DNA of 20,918 nt from a virus, in the IMG/VR virus record IMGVR_UViG_3300036792_000129, positions 1 through 20,918 of that record. The stretch is one strand, 5' to 3'. Position 1 is the stretch's first letter. The number at the start of each line of letters is the position of its first letter. A program made the position numbers and the translations under genes. The notes below the pieces were generated by a model that saw only the letters and a program-made list of their open reading frames with translations, was not told the origin of the DNA and ran no database searches. This document shows positions 7,238-14,018 of this stretch, piece by piece.

Positions 7238-7945
7238 ATGGCTGATGCACGGTGCCCGCGCTGCGGGTACGCGTCTGATTCTGCCGACTTCGCCATTAGC
7301 GGTGGCACGTCTGGGACGTCTGATTCGTCCTCGGAGGCACTGCGCACCCCGGCGGCGGCACCCAACGGCAGTGGCACCGTCCCGCTGACCGTGCGCGGGG
7401 CAAGCTCGGGCAACCTGGGCCTGGCCAACTACGGCGGCCGGGTCGTCAACCTGGCGCGGCGGATGCCCGTCCAGCGGGCCGACGACATCATGGTGTCGCG
7501 CAGCCCGGACGGGTCGGCGGTCGTCCGCCACCGGCAGGGCGGGGCCGAGGTCGGGCTGATGCGCCGCAACGGCGACGGCACCTGGCAGGCTGCCGTGGAC
7601 GGCAGGGACCTGACCCCGCACCGCCAGCAGCGCAGCGCACTGATCGAGATGTTCGCCCAGTACAACCGCAGCGTCTCAGCCAGCCCCCTCGCCCCGCCCC
7701 CGGCGCAGACGCCGCTGATGGCGCAGTACGGCGTCCCGGCGATCCGCCTGGCGGCGGACGACGACACTGACAACGACGACAGCGCGAGCGCGGACACCAG
7801 CTCCGGCTCCAATGGCCTGACGCCGCGCGGCCAGGGCATCTACAAGAAGCTGGTCGCCAAGGGCGTCAAGCCCGCCGTGGCGATGGCGATGGCCAAGCGG
7901 GCACAGAACACCACGGCCGGGTCCTTCGGCTCGAAGGCGAGCTAG
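7238..7945 (+). CDS. Hypothetical head-region protein with C-terminal helical motif
   Basis: 235 aa from ATG 7238, chosen over an in-frame TTG at 7232 because GAAGGGCG at 7221-7228 is better spaced for the ATG. The N-terminus has one CPRC pair (CPRCGYASDSADF), too little for a full zinc site by itself. A Ser/Gly-rich linker leads to a probable small beta domain (about 60-140) with VGLMRRNGDGTWQAAVDG. Then comes an acidic linker and a C-terminal helical motif LTPRGQGIYKKLVAKGV followed by AVAMAMAKRAQ. That last motif resembles the one in the first gene (QNIAHALLRTG...AIAMARAATKRW) and is common in actinophage proteins near the protease and capsid genes. It lies 3 bp upstream of the protease gene. 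Function unknown; a head assembly role is inferred. Confidence 0.65.
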   Translation: MADARCPRCGYASDSADFAISGGTSGTSDSSSEALRTPAAAPNGSGTVPLTVRGASSGNLGLANYGGRVVNLARRMPVQRADDIMVSRSPDGSAVVRHRQGGAEVGLMRRNGDGTWQAAVDGRDLTPHRQQRSALIEMFAQYNRSVSASPLAPPPAQTPLMAQYGVPAIRLAADDDTDNDDSASADTSSGSNGLTPRGQGIYKKLVAKGVKPAVAMAMAKRAQNTTAGSFGSKAS

Positions 7946-7948
7946 CCC

Positions 7949-9169
7949 ATGCCGGCCGAACTCCGCACCCCCTTCAGCAAGGCCCCGGCCACCCAGGCAG
8001 CCCCTGGCATCTGGCGCAAGAAGGTACTGCCAGTCGGCCAGATCAAGTACCAGGACCGGGTGCTGACGTTCGACCCGGAGTACATCAAGGGCCTGGCCGA
8101 CTCGTTCAACAAGCGGGCCTACGACCAGGTGCCATTCCAGCTGGCCGACGCCAAGAACACGCACACCAACGACCCCGAGCGGTACCGGGGCCAGATTCTC
8201 GGCATGGACGCCCAGCCCGACGGCCTGTGGATCACGGTCAAGCCGACGCCCGAGGGCAACGAGCTGCTGGCCTCCAACCCACACCTCGGCGTCTCCGCGC
8301 GGATCGTGGAGGACTACGCCCGCGCCGACGGCCAGTACTTTCCGGCCGCCATCCAGCACGTCCTCGGCACCCTGGACCCACGCATCACCGGCCTGGGCCC
8401 GTGGGAAGCCGTAGAGATGTCCAACCAACCGGACATGATCATTGATCTGTCGGCGGAGACATTCGCCGGAGAGGAAGGCGGCAGCATCATGCCGGAACTG
8501 AGCGCAAGCCAGCAGGCGAAGCTGGCCAAGCTGCTGGAGCTGGACCCTGACCGGCTCAGCGCCCTGGTGGACGGTCTCGCGGACATCAACGCGGCCGGCG
8601 CTGAAGACCTCGGCTTCGACACGGGCTACGAGGACACCGACACCGACCCAGACGACGACGACATCGTCGCCGCGATCAACGCCATGACAGACGCCGAGTT
8701 CTCGCAGCTGGCGAGCGAGTACGACGTAGAGACGGGGGCGGAGGTGCCGCAGTACGCAGGCGCAGGCGCGTCGCTGTCCAACGACTACGGCCTGAACGAC
8801 ATCGAGCTGGCCAACTACCAGCTGGCGGAGACCCAGCGGCAGATGGCGGTCCTTCAGGGCGAGCACGACAAGCAGGCCTTCGAGAACGAGAAGCGCAAGC
8901 TGATCGGCCTCGGCGTACCGCCGATGATCACCGAGCTGGCCCGGCCGCTGCTCGAAGGCACCGGCCACGTCGTGGAGCTGGCCAACGGGCAGGGCCTGGA
9001 CGCGGGCCTGGTCATGCGCAAGGTGCTGACCGAGTTCGGCAGGATGTCCTCGATGCTGGACCTCGGGGCCGAGATGGGATCGTCGATGGACGAGCCGGAC
9101 ACCTCCCGCCATGCCGAGCAGAGCCGCGACGACATCATGTCCCGCTTCCGCTCGCAGACCGGCATCTGA
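7949..9169 (+). CDS. Prohead (capsid maturation) protease with scaffold-like C-terminal half
   Basis: 406 aa. The first 165 residues match the layout of HK97-type (S78-like) or Mu I-like prohead proteases: a beta strand start KKVLPVGQIKYQDR, a His in NTHTNDPERYRGQI (H72), a GLWITVKPTPEGNELL strand-helix, and Ser in HLGVSARIVEDY (S116), followed by LGTLDPRITGLGPW. H72 and S116 are the likely catalytic pair. From about residue 181 the protein becomes acidic and helical (DTDTDPDDDDIVAAI; a coiled coil at QLAETQRQMAVLQGEH), typical of a scaffold that fills the procapsid and is digested. The whole would assemble and then mature the capsid encoded two genes downstream. An internal start at 8489 may give a separate scaffold protein. 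Family assignment is by motif and gene order. Confidence 0.8.
   Translation: MPAELRTPFSKAPATQAAPGIWRKKVLPVGQIKYQDRVLTFDPEYIKGLADSFNKRAYDQVPFQLADAKNTHTNDPERYRGQILGMDAQPDGLWITVKPTPEGNELLASNPHLGVSARIVEDYARADGQYFPAAIQHVLGTLDPRITGLGPWEAVEMSNQPDMIIDLSAETFAGEEGGSIMPELSASQQAKLAKLLELDPDRLSALVDGLADINAAGAEDLGFDTGYEDTDTDPDDDDIVAAINAMTDAEFSQLASEYDVETGAEVPQYAGAGASLSNDYGLNDIELANYQLAETQRQMAVLQGEHDKQAFENEKRKLIGLGVPPMITELARPLLEGTGHVVELANGQGLDAGLVMRKVLTEFGRMSSMLDLGAEMGSSMDEPDTSRHAEQSRDDIMSRFRSQTGI
8468..8491 (+). promoter_or_regulatory. Internal ribosome binding site and ATG for a nested scaffold product
   Basis: GGAGAGGAAGG at 8468-8478 stands 10 bases before an in-frame ATG at 8489, exactly where the protease domain gives way to the scaffold-like part. 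It is a stronger start signal than that of the full-length gene. Confidence 0.5.
8489..9169 (+). CDS. Possible nested scaffolding protein (internal start)
   Basis: Initiation at the internal ATG would give a 226-aa protein beginning MPELSASQQAKLAKLLEL, identical to the C-terminal part of the protease polyprotein. It is acidic and mostly helical with one coiled-coil-like stretch and a short basic-containing end (SRDDIMSRFRSQTGI), as capsid-binding tails of scaffolds often have. Nested protease/scaffold pairs are established for lambda (C/Nu3) and Mu (I/Z). Here the claim rests on the ribosome site and the domain boundary. Confidence 0.45.
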   Translation: MPELSASQQAKLAKLLELDPDRLSALVDGLADINAAGAEDLGFDTGYEDTDTDPDDDDIVAAINAMTDAEFSQLASEYDVETGAEVPQYAGAGASLSNDYGLNDIELANYQLAETQRQMAVLQGEHDKQAFENEKRKLIGLGVPPMITELARPLLEGTGHVVELANGQGLDAGLVMRKVLTEFGRMSSMLDLGAEMGSSMDEPDTSRHAEQSRDDIMSRFRSQTGI

Positions 9170-9174
9170 TCTCC

Positions 9175-9396
9175 GTGGCGGCCAACGCGCTGTACCTGGT
9201 CACCAGCGCGGTGACGTACATGGGCGTTCGCATTGCCAAAGGAACGACCCTTGCACTGACTCCGGCCCAGGTGACCAGCATCGGCGCGGGCAATCTCCGG
9301 GCGGTCAACAACCCGGTGAATACCAACGGAAGTCACCCGGCCAGCGAAACCCACGACACAACCGGCGAAGCCGTCGGTGTGAGCAATTCGAGTTAG
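9175..9396 (+). CDS. Small conserved-type head protein (73 aa)
   Basis: GTG start 5 bp after the protease stop; no strong ribosome site, so it may depend on coupling. The product starts with a beta-like segment (ALYLVTSAVTYMGVRIAKG), then LALTPAQVTSIGAGNLRAV and a polar end HDTTGEAVGVSNSS. Small proteins of this pattern are familiar to me from actinophages just before a decoration protein, but their function is not established. It could cap or cement the capsid, or be a tail-completion peptide. Confidence 0.55.
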   Translation: MAANALYLVTSAVTYMGVRIAKGTTLALTPAQVTSIGAGNLRAVNNPVNTNGSHPASETHDTTGEAVGVSNSS

Positions 9397-9410
9397 GAGA
9401 CCTGACGTAA

Positions 9411-9905
9411 ATGTCGGCTTCAATCCCGCACTACAAAATGGGGCCTGCCAACTACCAGGTCGCCACTCTCATTTACGGTGGGCAGTTCGTCATGCCGAAC
9501 ACGGCGACGGCGGGCACCACGGACCTCACGGTCAAGCCAGCCACCGCAGCGGCCACCACGGTGCTCGGTGTGGCCGGCAACGACGGCAACGTGCTCACCG
9601 CGCAGACCGGCTCGCCCAACAGCTACGGCCAGCCGCTGATCGACATCTCCGTGCTCACCGACTACATCTCGGTCTACGCAGGCGGATACGACCTCTGGGT
9701 CTGGTACTCGGCCCAGGTCGCGCCGGGGCAGAAGCTGCTGGCGGCAGCCAACGGCACGGTCGGCCCGGCCGGTGCCGGGCCTGCGGCAGACCAGGTCGTC
9801 GGCGTCTGCACACACCCTGGCGGCGTGGCCTCGGCCATGCTGACCCAGGCCATCGGCGGCCAGGGCTCTGCGGTCTACTTCTTCGGCCGCGCTCGGGTCT
9901 TCTAA
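9411..9905 (+). CDS. Capsid decoration (cement)-like protein
   Basis: 164 aa, with AGGAG about ten bases before the ATG. The composition is that of a small beta-barrel protein rich in Gly, Ala, Val and Thr, with VLGVAGNDGN, then VLTDYISVYAGGYDLWVWYSA and APGQKLLAAANGTVGPA. The pattern of a VLGVAG strand followed by a GQ-L-A-A-NG-V turn resembles DUF2190-type or lambda gpD-like decoration proteins, normally encoded directly before the major capsid gene, as here. It would bind the outside of the expanded capsid. The assignment is by pattern and position. Confidence 0.6.
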   Translation: MSASIPHYKMGPANYQVATLIYGGQFVMPNTATAGTTDLTVKPATAAATTVLGVAGNDGNVLTAQTGSPNSYGQPLIDISVLTDYISVYAGGYDLWVWYSAQVAPGQKLLAAANGTVGPAGAGPAADQVVGVCTHPGGVASAMLTQAIGGQGSAVYFFGRARVF

Positions 9906-9926
9906 GAGAACGAAGGGACTGACCAA

Positions 9927-10838
9927 ATGCCAGTCGGCGCACGGGGTTATTCTGACGGCCCCAGAGTAACCGTCAATGAGTTGCTGAAAGACCCGCTGGT
10001 CATTCCCGCACTCATTCTCGACATCACCCAGAACGAGTTCATCATGGACACCGTTCTGCGAATGGGCGGGGCCGCGCCCAGCGGCGCTGTCCGCTACTCG
10101 GAGAGCACGCCGCTCTACGCGGACGACTTCCCCGAGATCAGGTCGGAATTCGGCGAGGTGCCCGTTGTGCCCACCTCGATCGGCAACCCGCGCGTGGTGT
10201 TCAGCCACGAGCGCGCGATGGCGATCATGGTGTCCGACGAGATGCGCCGCCGGCAGACCATCGACCCGGTGACGCGGCAGCTGCTGCAGGTCAAGAACAC
10301 CATGGTCTACAGCTGGAACACGGCGTTCTACAGCGCCGTGGTGGCCAACGCCTCCATCCAGACCCTGGCCGTGGCCAACGCGTGGTCCTCGGCGGCGGCG
10401 ACGATCCGCTCCGACATCGCCCAGGCCGAGTACCTGGTGGAGAACGCCAACGTCGTCTCCCCCAACGGCGTCACCCAGTGGCTCGGCTTCGATGCCGACA
10501 CCCTCATCATCAACCACGGCACCAAGAACACGCTGATCCAGTCCAGCACGTTCGCCGCGCCGTACATCGGTGACATCGCGTCCGAGAACCTGCTGTACAC
10601 GGGCCTGCTGCCGCAGAAGATCATGAACCTGGACGTGCTCGTCTCACGCCAGGTCCCCCCAGGCAACGCCATCGTCATGCAGCGCCAGCGCGCCGGCTTC
10701 TACGCCGACGAGCTGCCGTTCTTCGCGGGCCCGCTGTACCGCGACGAGCCGCGCAAGACCTGGCGTTCCGACACGCAGCGCAGCTCCGCCATCGGCCTTG
10801 ACCAGCCCCTGGCGATCTGCCTGCTCTCTGGAGTCTGA
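9927..10838 (+). CDS. Major capsid protein, HK97-fold type
   Basis: 303 aa, preceded by GAAGG at 9912-9916. An N-terminal segment RVTVNELLKDPLVIPALILD leads into an E-loop-like region (YSESTPLYADDFPEI), a spine-helix region (SHERAMAIMVSDEMRR...TRQLLQVKNTMVYSWN), and a later P-domain-like part with DTLIINHGTKNTLIQS and QVPPGNAIVMQRQRAGFYAD. This N-terminal signature and the closing DELPFFAGPLYRDEPRKTW are typical of actinophage capsid proteins of this length. It follows the protease/scaffold and decoration genes as expected. No long N-terminal delta domain is present, consistent with a scaffold supplied from the neighbouring gene. It would form the icosahedral shell. Confidence 0.8.
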   Translation: MPVGARGYSDGPRVTVNELLKDPLVIPALILDITQNEFIMDTVLRMGGAAPSGAVRYSESTPLYADDFPEIRSEFGEVPVVPTSIGNPRVVFSHERAMAIMVSDEMRRRQTIDPVTRQLLQVKNTMVYSWNTAFYSAVVANASIQTLAVANAWSSAAATIRSDIAQAEYLVENANVVSPNGVTQWLGFDADTLIINHGTKNTLIQSSTFAAPYIGDIASENLLYTGLLPQKIMNLDVLVSRQVPPGNAIVMQRQRAGFYADELPFFAGPLYRDEPRKTWRSDTQRSSAIGLDQPLAICLLSGV

Positions 10839-10839
10839 C

Positions 10840-11478
10840 GTGACGGAAACACAGGTGAAGCCGGAGGCGGCCACCGAGGTACGCGGCCTGACCGCAGCCG
10901 AGCTGAAGACGCTCGAAAAGCTGCTGCTCAAGGCCAACATCGGCAACATGCACGGCCCCGCCGTGCAGGTCGGCAAGCCGTACGTGGCGCTGACCTGGCT
11001 GTCGGTGCCCCGGCGCGAGCAGGCCGACCCCAAGGACCGGCAGACGGACCGTGTCGCCCCCGGCGAGACGATCTACCTCACCGACGACGAGGCGGCCAAG
11101 TTCCTGCGGCACGGCCCGCAGGACGGCCGGCGCGTCGCGGTGATCCGCGCCAAGAACGAGGTCGACCAGAACAACGTGCCGAAGCCGCACCCGTCGCTGC
11201 TGTCGGGCCTGCCGTTCCGCGCGTCGGCTCCGATCCCCGGCACCGACATGCCCCGACCCGACCCGGCGGGCGCGTCGCGGATCATCGAGAGCAACGTGCC
11301 TCCCGAGATGCAGGTCCCCCAGGAAGGGCGCGGCGGCACCCCGTCTATCCAGGACGCGATGGACATCGTCCCCGGCACCGGGGAGATCGCCCGGCAGGAG
11401 ATCAGGGCGGGCGCGGACCAGGATCTGATGGCTGCCGTCAAGAGCCAGGCAGGGCTGAACAAGCAGCCGAAGGAGTAG
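10840..11478 (+). CDS. Hypothetical protein after capsid gene, Pro-rich C-terminus
   Basis: 212 aa; a GTG two bases after the capsid stop (TGACGTG) is the natural start, and the readings beginning further upstream lie inside the capsid gene. After a short helix (TAAELKTLEKLLLKANI) comes a compact domain with KPYVALTWLSV, a hydrophilic turn, and ETIYLTDDEAAKFLRHG...RRVAVIRA. A Pro-rich, probably disordered stretch and a short helical end follow. The LTDDEAAKFLRHG piece resembles part of the small protein at 12810 (GDFIRHGTIVDLD...SELATEYG). Its place suggests a capsid-associated or head-completion protein, but I cannot name a family. Confidence 0.6.
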   Translation: MTETQVKPEAATEVRGLTAAELKTLEKLLLKANIGNMHGPAVQVGKPYVALTWLSVPRREQADPKDRQTDRVAPGETIYLTDDEAAKFLRHGPQDGRRVAVIRAKNEVDQNNVPKPHPSLLSGLPFRASAPIPGTDMPRPDPAGASRIIESNVPPEMQVPQEGRGGTPSIQDAMDIVPGTGEIARQEIRAGADQDLMAAVKSQAGLNKQPKE

Positions 11479-11481
11479 CAG

Positions 11482-11907
11482 ATGGTGTACATCGCGGGAA
11501 CGGGAGTACCCACAGCGGTCACGGTCACATGCCCGCGATGCCACGCTCTGCGCACCATGGTCAGCACCGGCCCCGAGCTGATCTACACGTGCGGCGGCTG
11601 CGAGTGGCCGATGACGTTCGGCGCTGGCACGGGCGGCCTGGCCACCAACGGCGCGACCACCCTGGCCAGCACCGCGCTGCCGTTCGCCTCCGGCGGCACC
11701 GTCTTCACCCTCGGCCAGGTGCTGTTCATCAGCGACGCGGCCAACAGCGAGATCGTGATCGTCAACGGGGTCTCCACCGGCACCAGCGTGCCGGTGGCCG
11801 ACTTCGACTTCACCCACGCCTCGGGCAAGACGGTGACCCTCGCGGTCGCGGTGCCGACGCTGGGCAACCTCGAAGTGGTACCCGCCAACCCAGGCTGGGG
11901 GTTCTAG
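11482..11907 (+). CDS. Zinc-ribbon protein with beta-rich C-terminal domain
   Basis: 141 aa, with AAGGAG shortly upstream of the ATG. C17, C20, C37 and C40 form a C-x2-C-x16-C-x2-C zinc ribbon (CPRC and CGGC). The remainder is beta-rich and low in charge: LPFASGGTVFTLGQVLFISD, then SEIVIVNGVSTGTSVPVADF and a closing SGKTVTLAVAVPTLG. A strand-rich fold with a small metal knob would suit a decoration or fibre-like protein on the head. Whether the ribbon binds nucleic acid or only stabilises the fold cannot be told. Stop and next start are adjacent (TAGATG). Confidence 0.6.
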   Translation: MVYIAGTGVPTAVTVTCPRCHALRTMVSTGPELIYTCGGCEWPMTFGAGTGGLATNGATTLASTALPFASGGTVFTLGQVLFISDAANSEIVIVNGVSTGTSVPVADFDFTHASGKTVTLAVAVPTLGNLEVVPANPGWGF

Positions 11908-12189
11908 ATGGCTGTCACGCTGAACAGGTTCATCGTCACCGCCGCCACGACGCTCCCGGCCGAGACGACCACCGTTACGGCGGGCGAGGTCGGCGGCGGC
12001 GGCGCGGGCACTTCCGGCACCCCGGCCAGCAGCTGGGGAACCACGCAGCTGTACTTCCCAAAGGGCTCTCAGGTGGTGCTTGACAACGGCACGCCTAGCC
12101 CGCTCTACACCATCCTCAACGGGCTGGGCGTGCTGCGCGCAGCCGTGGCAGGCACGGACGACGTCGGCCGCGAGGCCATCAGTAACTAG
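11908..12189 (+). CDS. Small hypothetical structural protein (93 aa)
   Basis: The ATG directly follows the previous stop codon, so translation is probably coupled. The product is Thr/Ala/Gly-rich: a strand-like start AVTLNRFIVTAATTLPAETT, a Gly/Ser-rich linker, then TTQLYFPKGSQVVLDNG and a helical LYTILNGLGVLRAAVAG. No family recognised. It belongs to the run of small beta-rich genes after the capsid gene. Confidence 0.55.
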   Translation: MAVTLNRFIVTAATTLPAETTTVTAGEVGGGGAGTSGTPASSWGTTQLYFPKGSQVVLDNGTPSPLYTILNGLGVLRAAVAGTDDVGREAISN

Positions 12190-12198
12190 GAGGCCAGC

Positions 12199-12807
12199 AT
12201 GGCTGTCACCGCACCGGCCGTCCCCGCCACTGGCGTGGCGGTCGCCAACCCCACCGGGCAGAACGTCGCCGTCTCGCTGCTCACCGGCACGGTGCAGAGC
12301 GTCCTGGTGTCCGCACCCAACCCGCCCGCGATCACCACCCCGGCGGTGCCCGCGACCACGGTCACCGCGACCAACAGCAACGCCTTCCCCGTCCAGGTGG
12401 TGATCGCGGCCAACGGCGCGACGATCTCCGCCGTCACGGTCAACGGCTCCGGCGTCGGCACGGCGGCGGGCACGTACGTGGTCCCGGCCGCCGGCACGAT
12501 CTCGATCTCGTACACCGTGGCCATCCCGACGTGGGTGTGGACCGCGCTGGTGGCGGGCGTGTCGGGCAACCCGATCGGCTCGCTGCCGCAGAACTACCCG
12601 CTGCCGCCCGGCTGCTCGATCACCCTGGTTTACACAGCCGCGCCAACCTGGTCCTGGTCCAACCCGATCGACGAGAGCTACACCCCCGGCTACTACTCCA
12701 GCAACAGCCAGGCTGAGGCCGCCGGGTGGTCCCCGTACACCGCGCTTCCGTACCCGCAGCACGCCACCCTGGCGCAGAGCGGCCTCGGGACGGGAGTGTC
12801 CAACTAG
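12199..12807 (+). CDS. Beta-rich decoration/fibre-like protein with internal duplication
   Basis: 202 aa behind TAGGAGG. Two tandem modules can be read: PAVPATGVAVANPTGQNVAV... (residues about 6-38) and PAVPATTVTATNSNAFPVQV... (about 47-80), the second running into VTVNGSGVGTAAGTYVVPAA and TISISYTVAIPTWVW. Modules with the start P-A-V-P-A-T and a V-V-N-G turn followed by VPAAGTI are common in small actinophage head-associated proteins and look like beta sandwiches. The C-terminal third is Tyr/Ser/Pro-rich with PTWSWSNPIDESYTPGYYSS. Likely exposed on the virion; role unproven. Confidence 0.6.
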   Translation: MAVTAPAVPATGVAVANPTGQNVAVSLLTGTVQSVLVSAPNPPAITTPAVPATTVTATNSNAFPVQVVIAANGATISAVTVNGSGVGTAAGTYVVPAAGTISISYTVAIPTWVWTALVAGVSGNPIGSLPQNYPLPPGCSITLVYTAAPTWSWSNPIDESYTPGYYSSNSQAEAAGWSPYTALPYPQHATLAQSGLGTGVSN

Positions 12808-12809
12808 CC

Positions 12810-12995
12810 ATGGCCGTCAAGCCGTACGTCGTCCAGGCCGACTGCACCGTGCGCGGGGACTTCATCCGCCACGGCACGATCGTCGACCTGGACATCGCCA
12901 GCGAACTGGCGACGGAGTACGGCACCGGCAACCTCGTGCCCCTGGCGGCTAACCAGACCGGAGACGACGCAGACCACTCGGAGACAGGAGACTGA
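12810..12995 (+). CDS. Small beta-domain head protein (61 aa)
   Basis: ATG two bases after the previous stop. The product begins AVKPYVVQADCTVRGDFIRH and continues GTIVDLDIASELATEYGTGN, then an acidic tail. The layout strand - RG turn - G-T-I-V-D-L-D - helix resembles the next protein (LVRGQVIDMPAGGALANA), so the two may be diverged copies of one fold. Small proteins of this pattern occur in pairs in actinophage head modules. Function unknown. Confidence 0.6.
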   Translation: MAVKPYVVQADCTVRGDFIRHGTIVDLDIASELATEYGTGNLVPLAANQTGDDADHSETGD

Positions 12996-12996
12996 C

Positions 12997-13293
12997 ATGG
13001 CGGCTAATCCGCAGATCGTCAACGCGGACATCGTCATCACCTACGACGGCGTGAAGGTGCCGCTGGTGCGCGGGCAGGTCATCGACATGCCCGCCGGCGG
13101 CGCGCTCGCCAACGCCCCGGCATTCATCTACACGGGGTACAACACGCTGTCCAGCTCGGGCACGCTGTCCAGCCACGTCACCGCGATGTCCGCCCAGCAG
13201 GCCACGCCGGTCAGCTCCGACTCGATCGCCCCGCCCAGTCTCGCCAACGCGACCGGCGGCGGCGGCCAGCCCTACGCGTGGGGACAGAACTGA
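12997..13293 (+). CDS. Small beta-domain head protein (98 aa), related in layout to the preceding one
   Basis: AGGAG about six bases before the ATG. It begins NPQIVNADIVITYDGVKVPL followed by VRGQVIDMPAGGALANA, matching strand for strand the preceding 61-aa protein, and ends in a Ser/Ala/Gly-rich tail with PPSLANATGGGGQ. Probably a paralogue with a longer flexible tail. A capsid-surface or head-completion role is inferred from neighbours only. Confidence 0.6.
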   Translation: MAANPQIVNADIVITYDGVKVPLVRGQVIDMPAGGALANAPAFIYTGYNTLSSSGTLSSHVTAMSAQQATPVSSDSIAPPSLANATGGGGQPYAWGQN

Positions 13294-13481
13294 TGGCCCC
13301 CGTCACGCCCCCGCCCGGCTGGCCGGCCCGCACGCACGGCTGGTGGATGATGCTGATCGCCGGAGTGCTGTTCGTCCTCGCCGCGTTCGCGGCGGGCGGC
13401 GACCCGCTCGGTGACATTCCCGCCTGGACCTGGGGTTTCGCCGGGTTCGCGGCCTGGGTGCTGTCGTGGGTGGTGCCGTAG
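13293..13481 (+). CDS. Two-helix membrane protein (62 aa)
   Basis: The start overlaps the previous stop (TGATG). Two hydrophobic helices are clear: about 17-35 (WWMMLIAGVLFVLAAFAAG) and about 43-61 (PAWTWGFAGFAAWVLSWVV), joined by the short loop GDPLGDI. The N-terminus is Pro-rich with one Arg and one His, and the protein ends directly after the second helix. This size and hairpin shape fit a holin-like or other small phage membrane protein. Head-tail modules seldom contain one, so a lysis, superinfection or ejection role is possible but unproven. Confidence 0.6.
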   Translation: MAPVTPPPGWPARTHGWWMMLIAGVLFVLAAFAAGGDPLGDIPAWTWGFAGFAAWVLSWVVP

Positions 13482-13484
13482 GCC

Positions 13485-14018
13485 ATGTCGACGCTGTACG
13501 CCACGACCGCAGACCTGATCACCGTGCTGGAAGGCACGGACTCGGGTGTCGGAACGCCGGCCGAGCTGAGCCAGGCCCAGCTCACGCTGGCCCTCGCCTC
13601 TGCCTCTAACCGGGTATCGGTGTTCTTCGGCTCGGTCATGGACGGCAGCAACCCGCAGGCCACCCCGCCCGACGTCTTCCACGACCTCACCCTGGACCTG
13701 GCCGCGTTCTTCGCCTGGCGAACGTACCTCAAGGGCAAGGCGATGCCCGCCAACCACCCGGCGTTCCTCGCCTACCAGGACGCCACGAAGATGCTCATGG
13801 ACGTCCGCGACGGGCTGCTGCGGCTGGACCCGGCACCGGCCGGGGGCATCAACCAGGAAGTCGGCACGGTCATCAACCGGATCCCCAACATCTTCAACGG
13901 CGACGACTCCAACACGCGACTCAACCCGTTCACCGGGACGCTGGAGGCAGACATCCCGCTCGGCTACTGGGGCCCGCGCGGAGCTGGACTGACCGACGGG
14001 CCGGTGTACCAGGGATGA
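13485..14018 (+). CDS. Head-tail connector, DUF1320/Gp36-like
   Basis: 177 aa. The first 110 residues have the features of this connector family: ATTADLITVLEGT at the start, a helix beginning LSQAQLTLALASASNRVSVF, VFHDLTLDLAAFFAWRTYLK, and a final helix AYQDATKMLMDVRDGLLRL. The family forms the ring between portal and tail. The remaining 70 residues are an extended Asn/Pro-rich tail (NRIPNIFNGDDSNTRL), longer than in typical members. The next gene overlaps the stop by ATGA. Family assignment from pattern, position and size. Confidence 0.65.
   Translation: MSTLYATTADLITVLEGTDSGVGTPAELSQAQLTLALASASNRVSVFFGSVMDGSNPQATPPDVFHDLTLDLAAFFAWRTYLKGKAMPANHPAFLAYQDATKMLMDVRDGLLRLDPAPAGGINQEVGTVINRIPNIFNGDDSNTRLNPFTGTLEADIPLGYWGPRGAGLTDGPVYQG

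Noticed and set aside
10675-12762. Very long minus-strand open frame (695 codons), and similar ones at 19009-20778, 7676-9112, 4457-5584 and 1915-2895
   Set aside because: They mirror GC-rich plus-strand genes in a frame where stops are rare; translations are Arg/Gly/Val/His-rich low-complexity, no start signals or gene-like neighbours exist, and the plus-strand genes beneath them are convincing.
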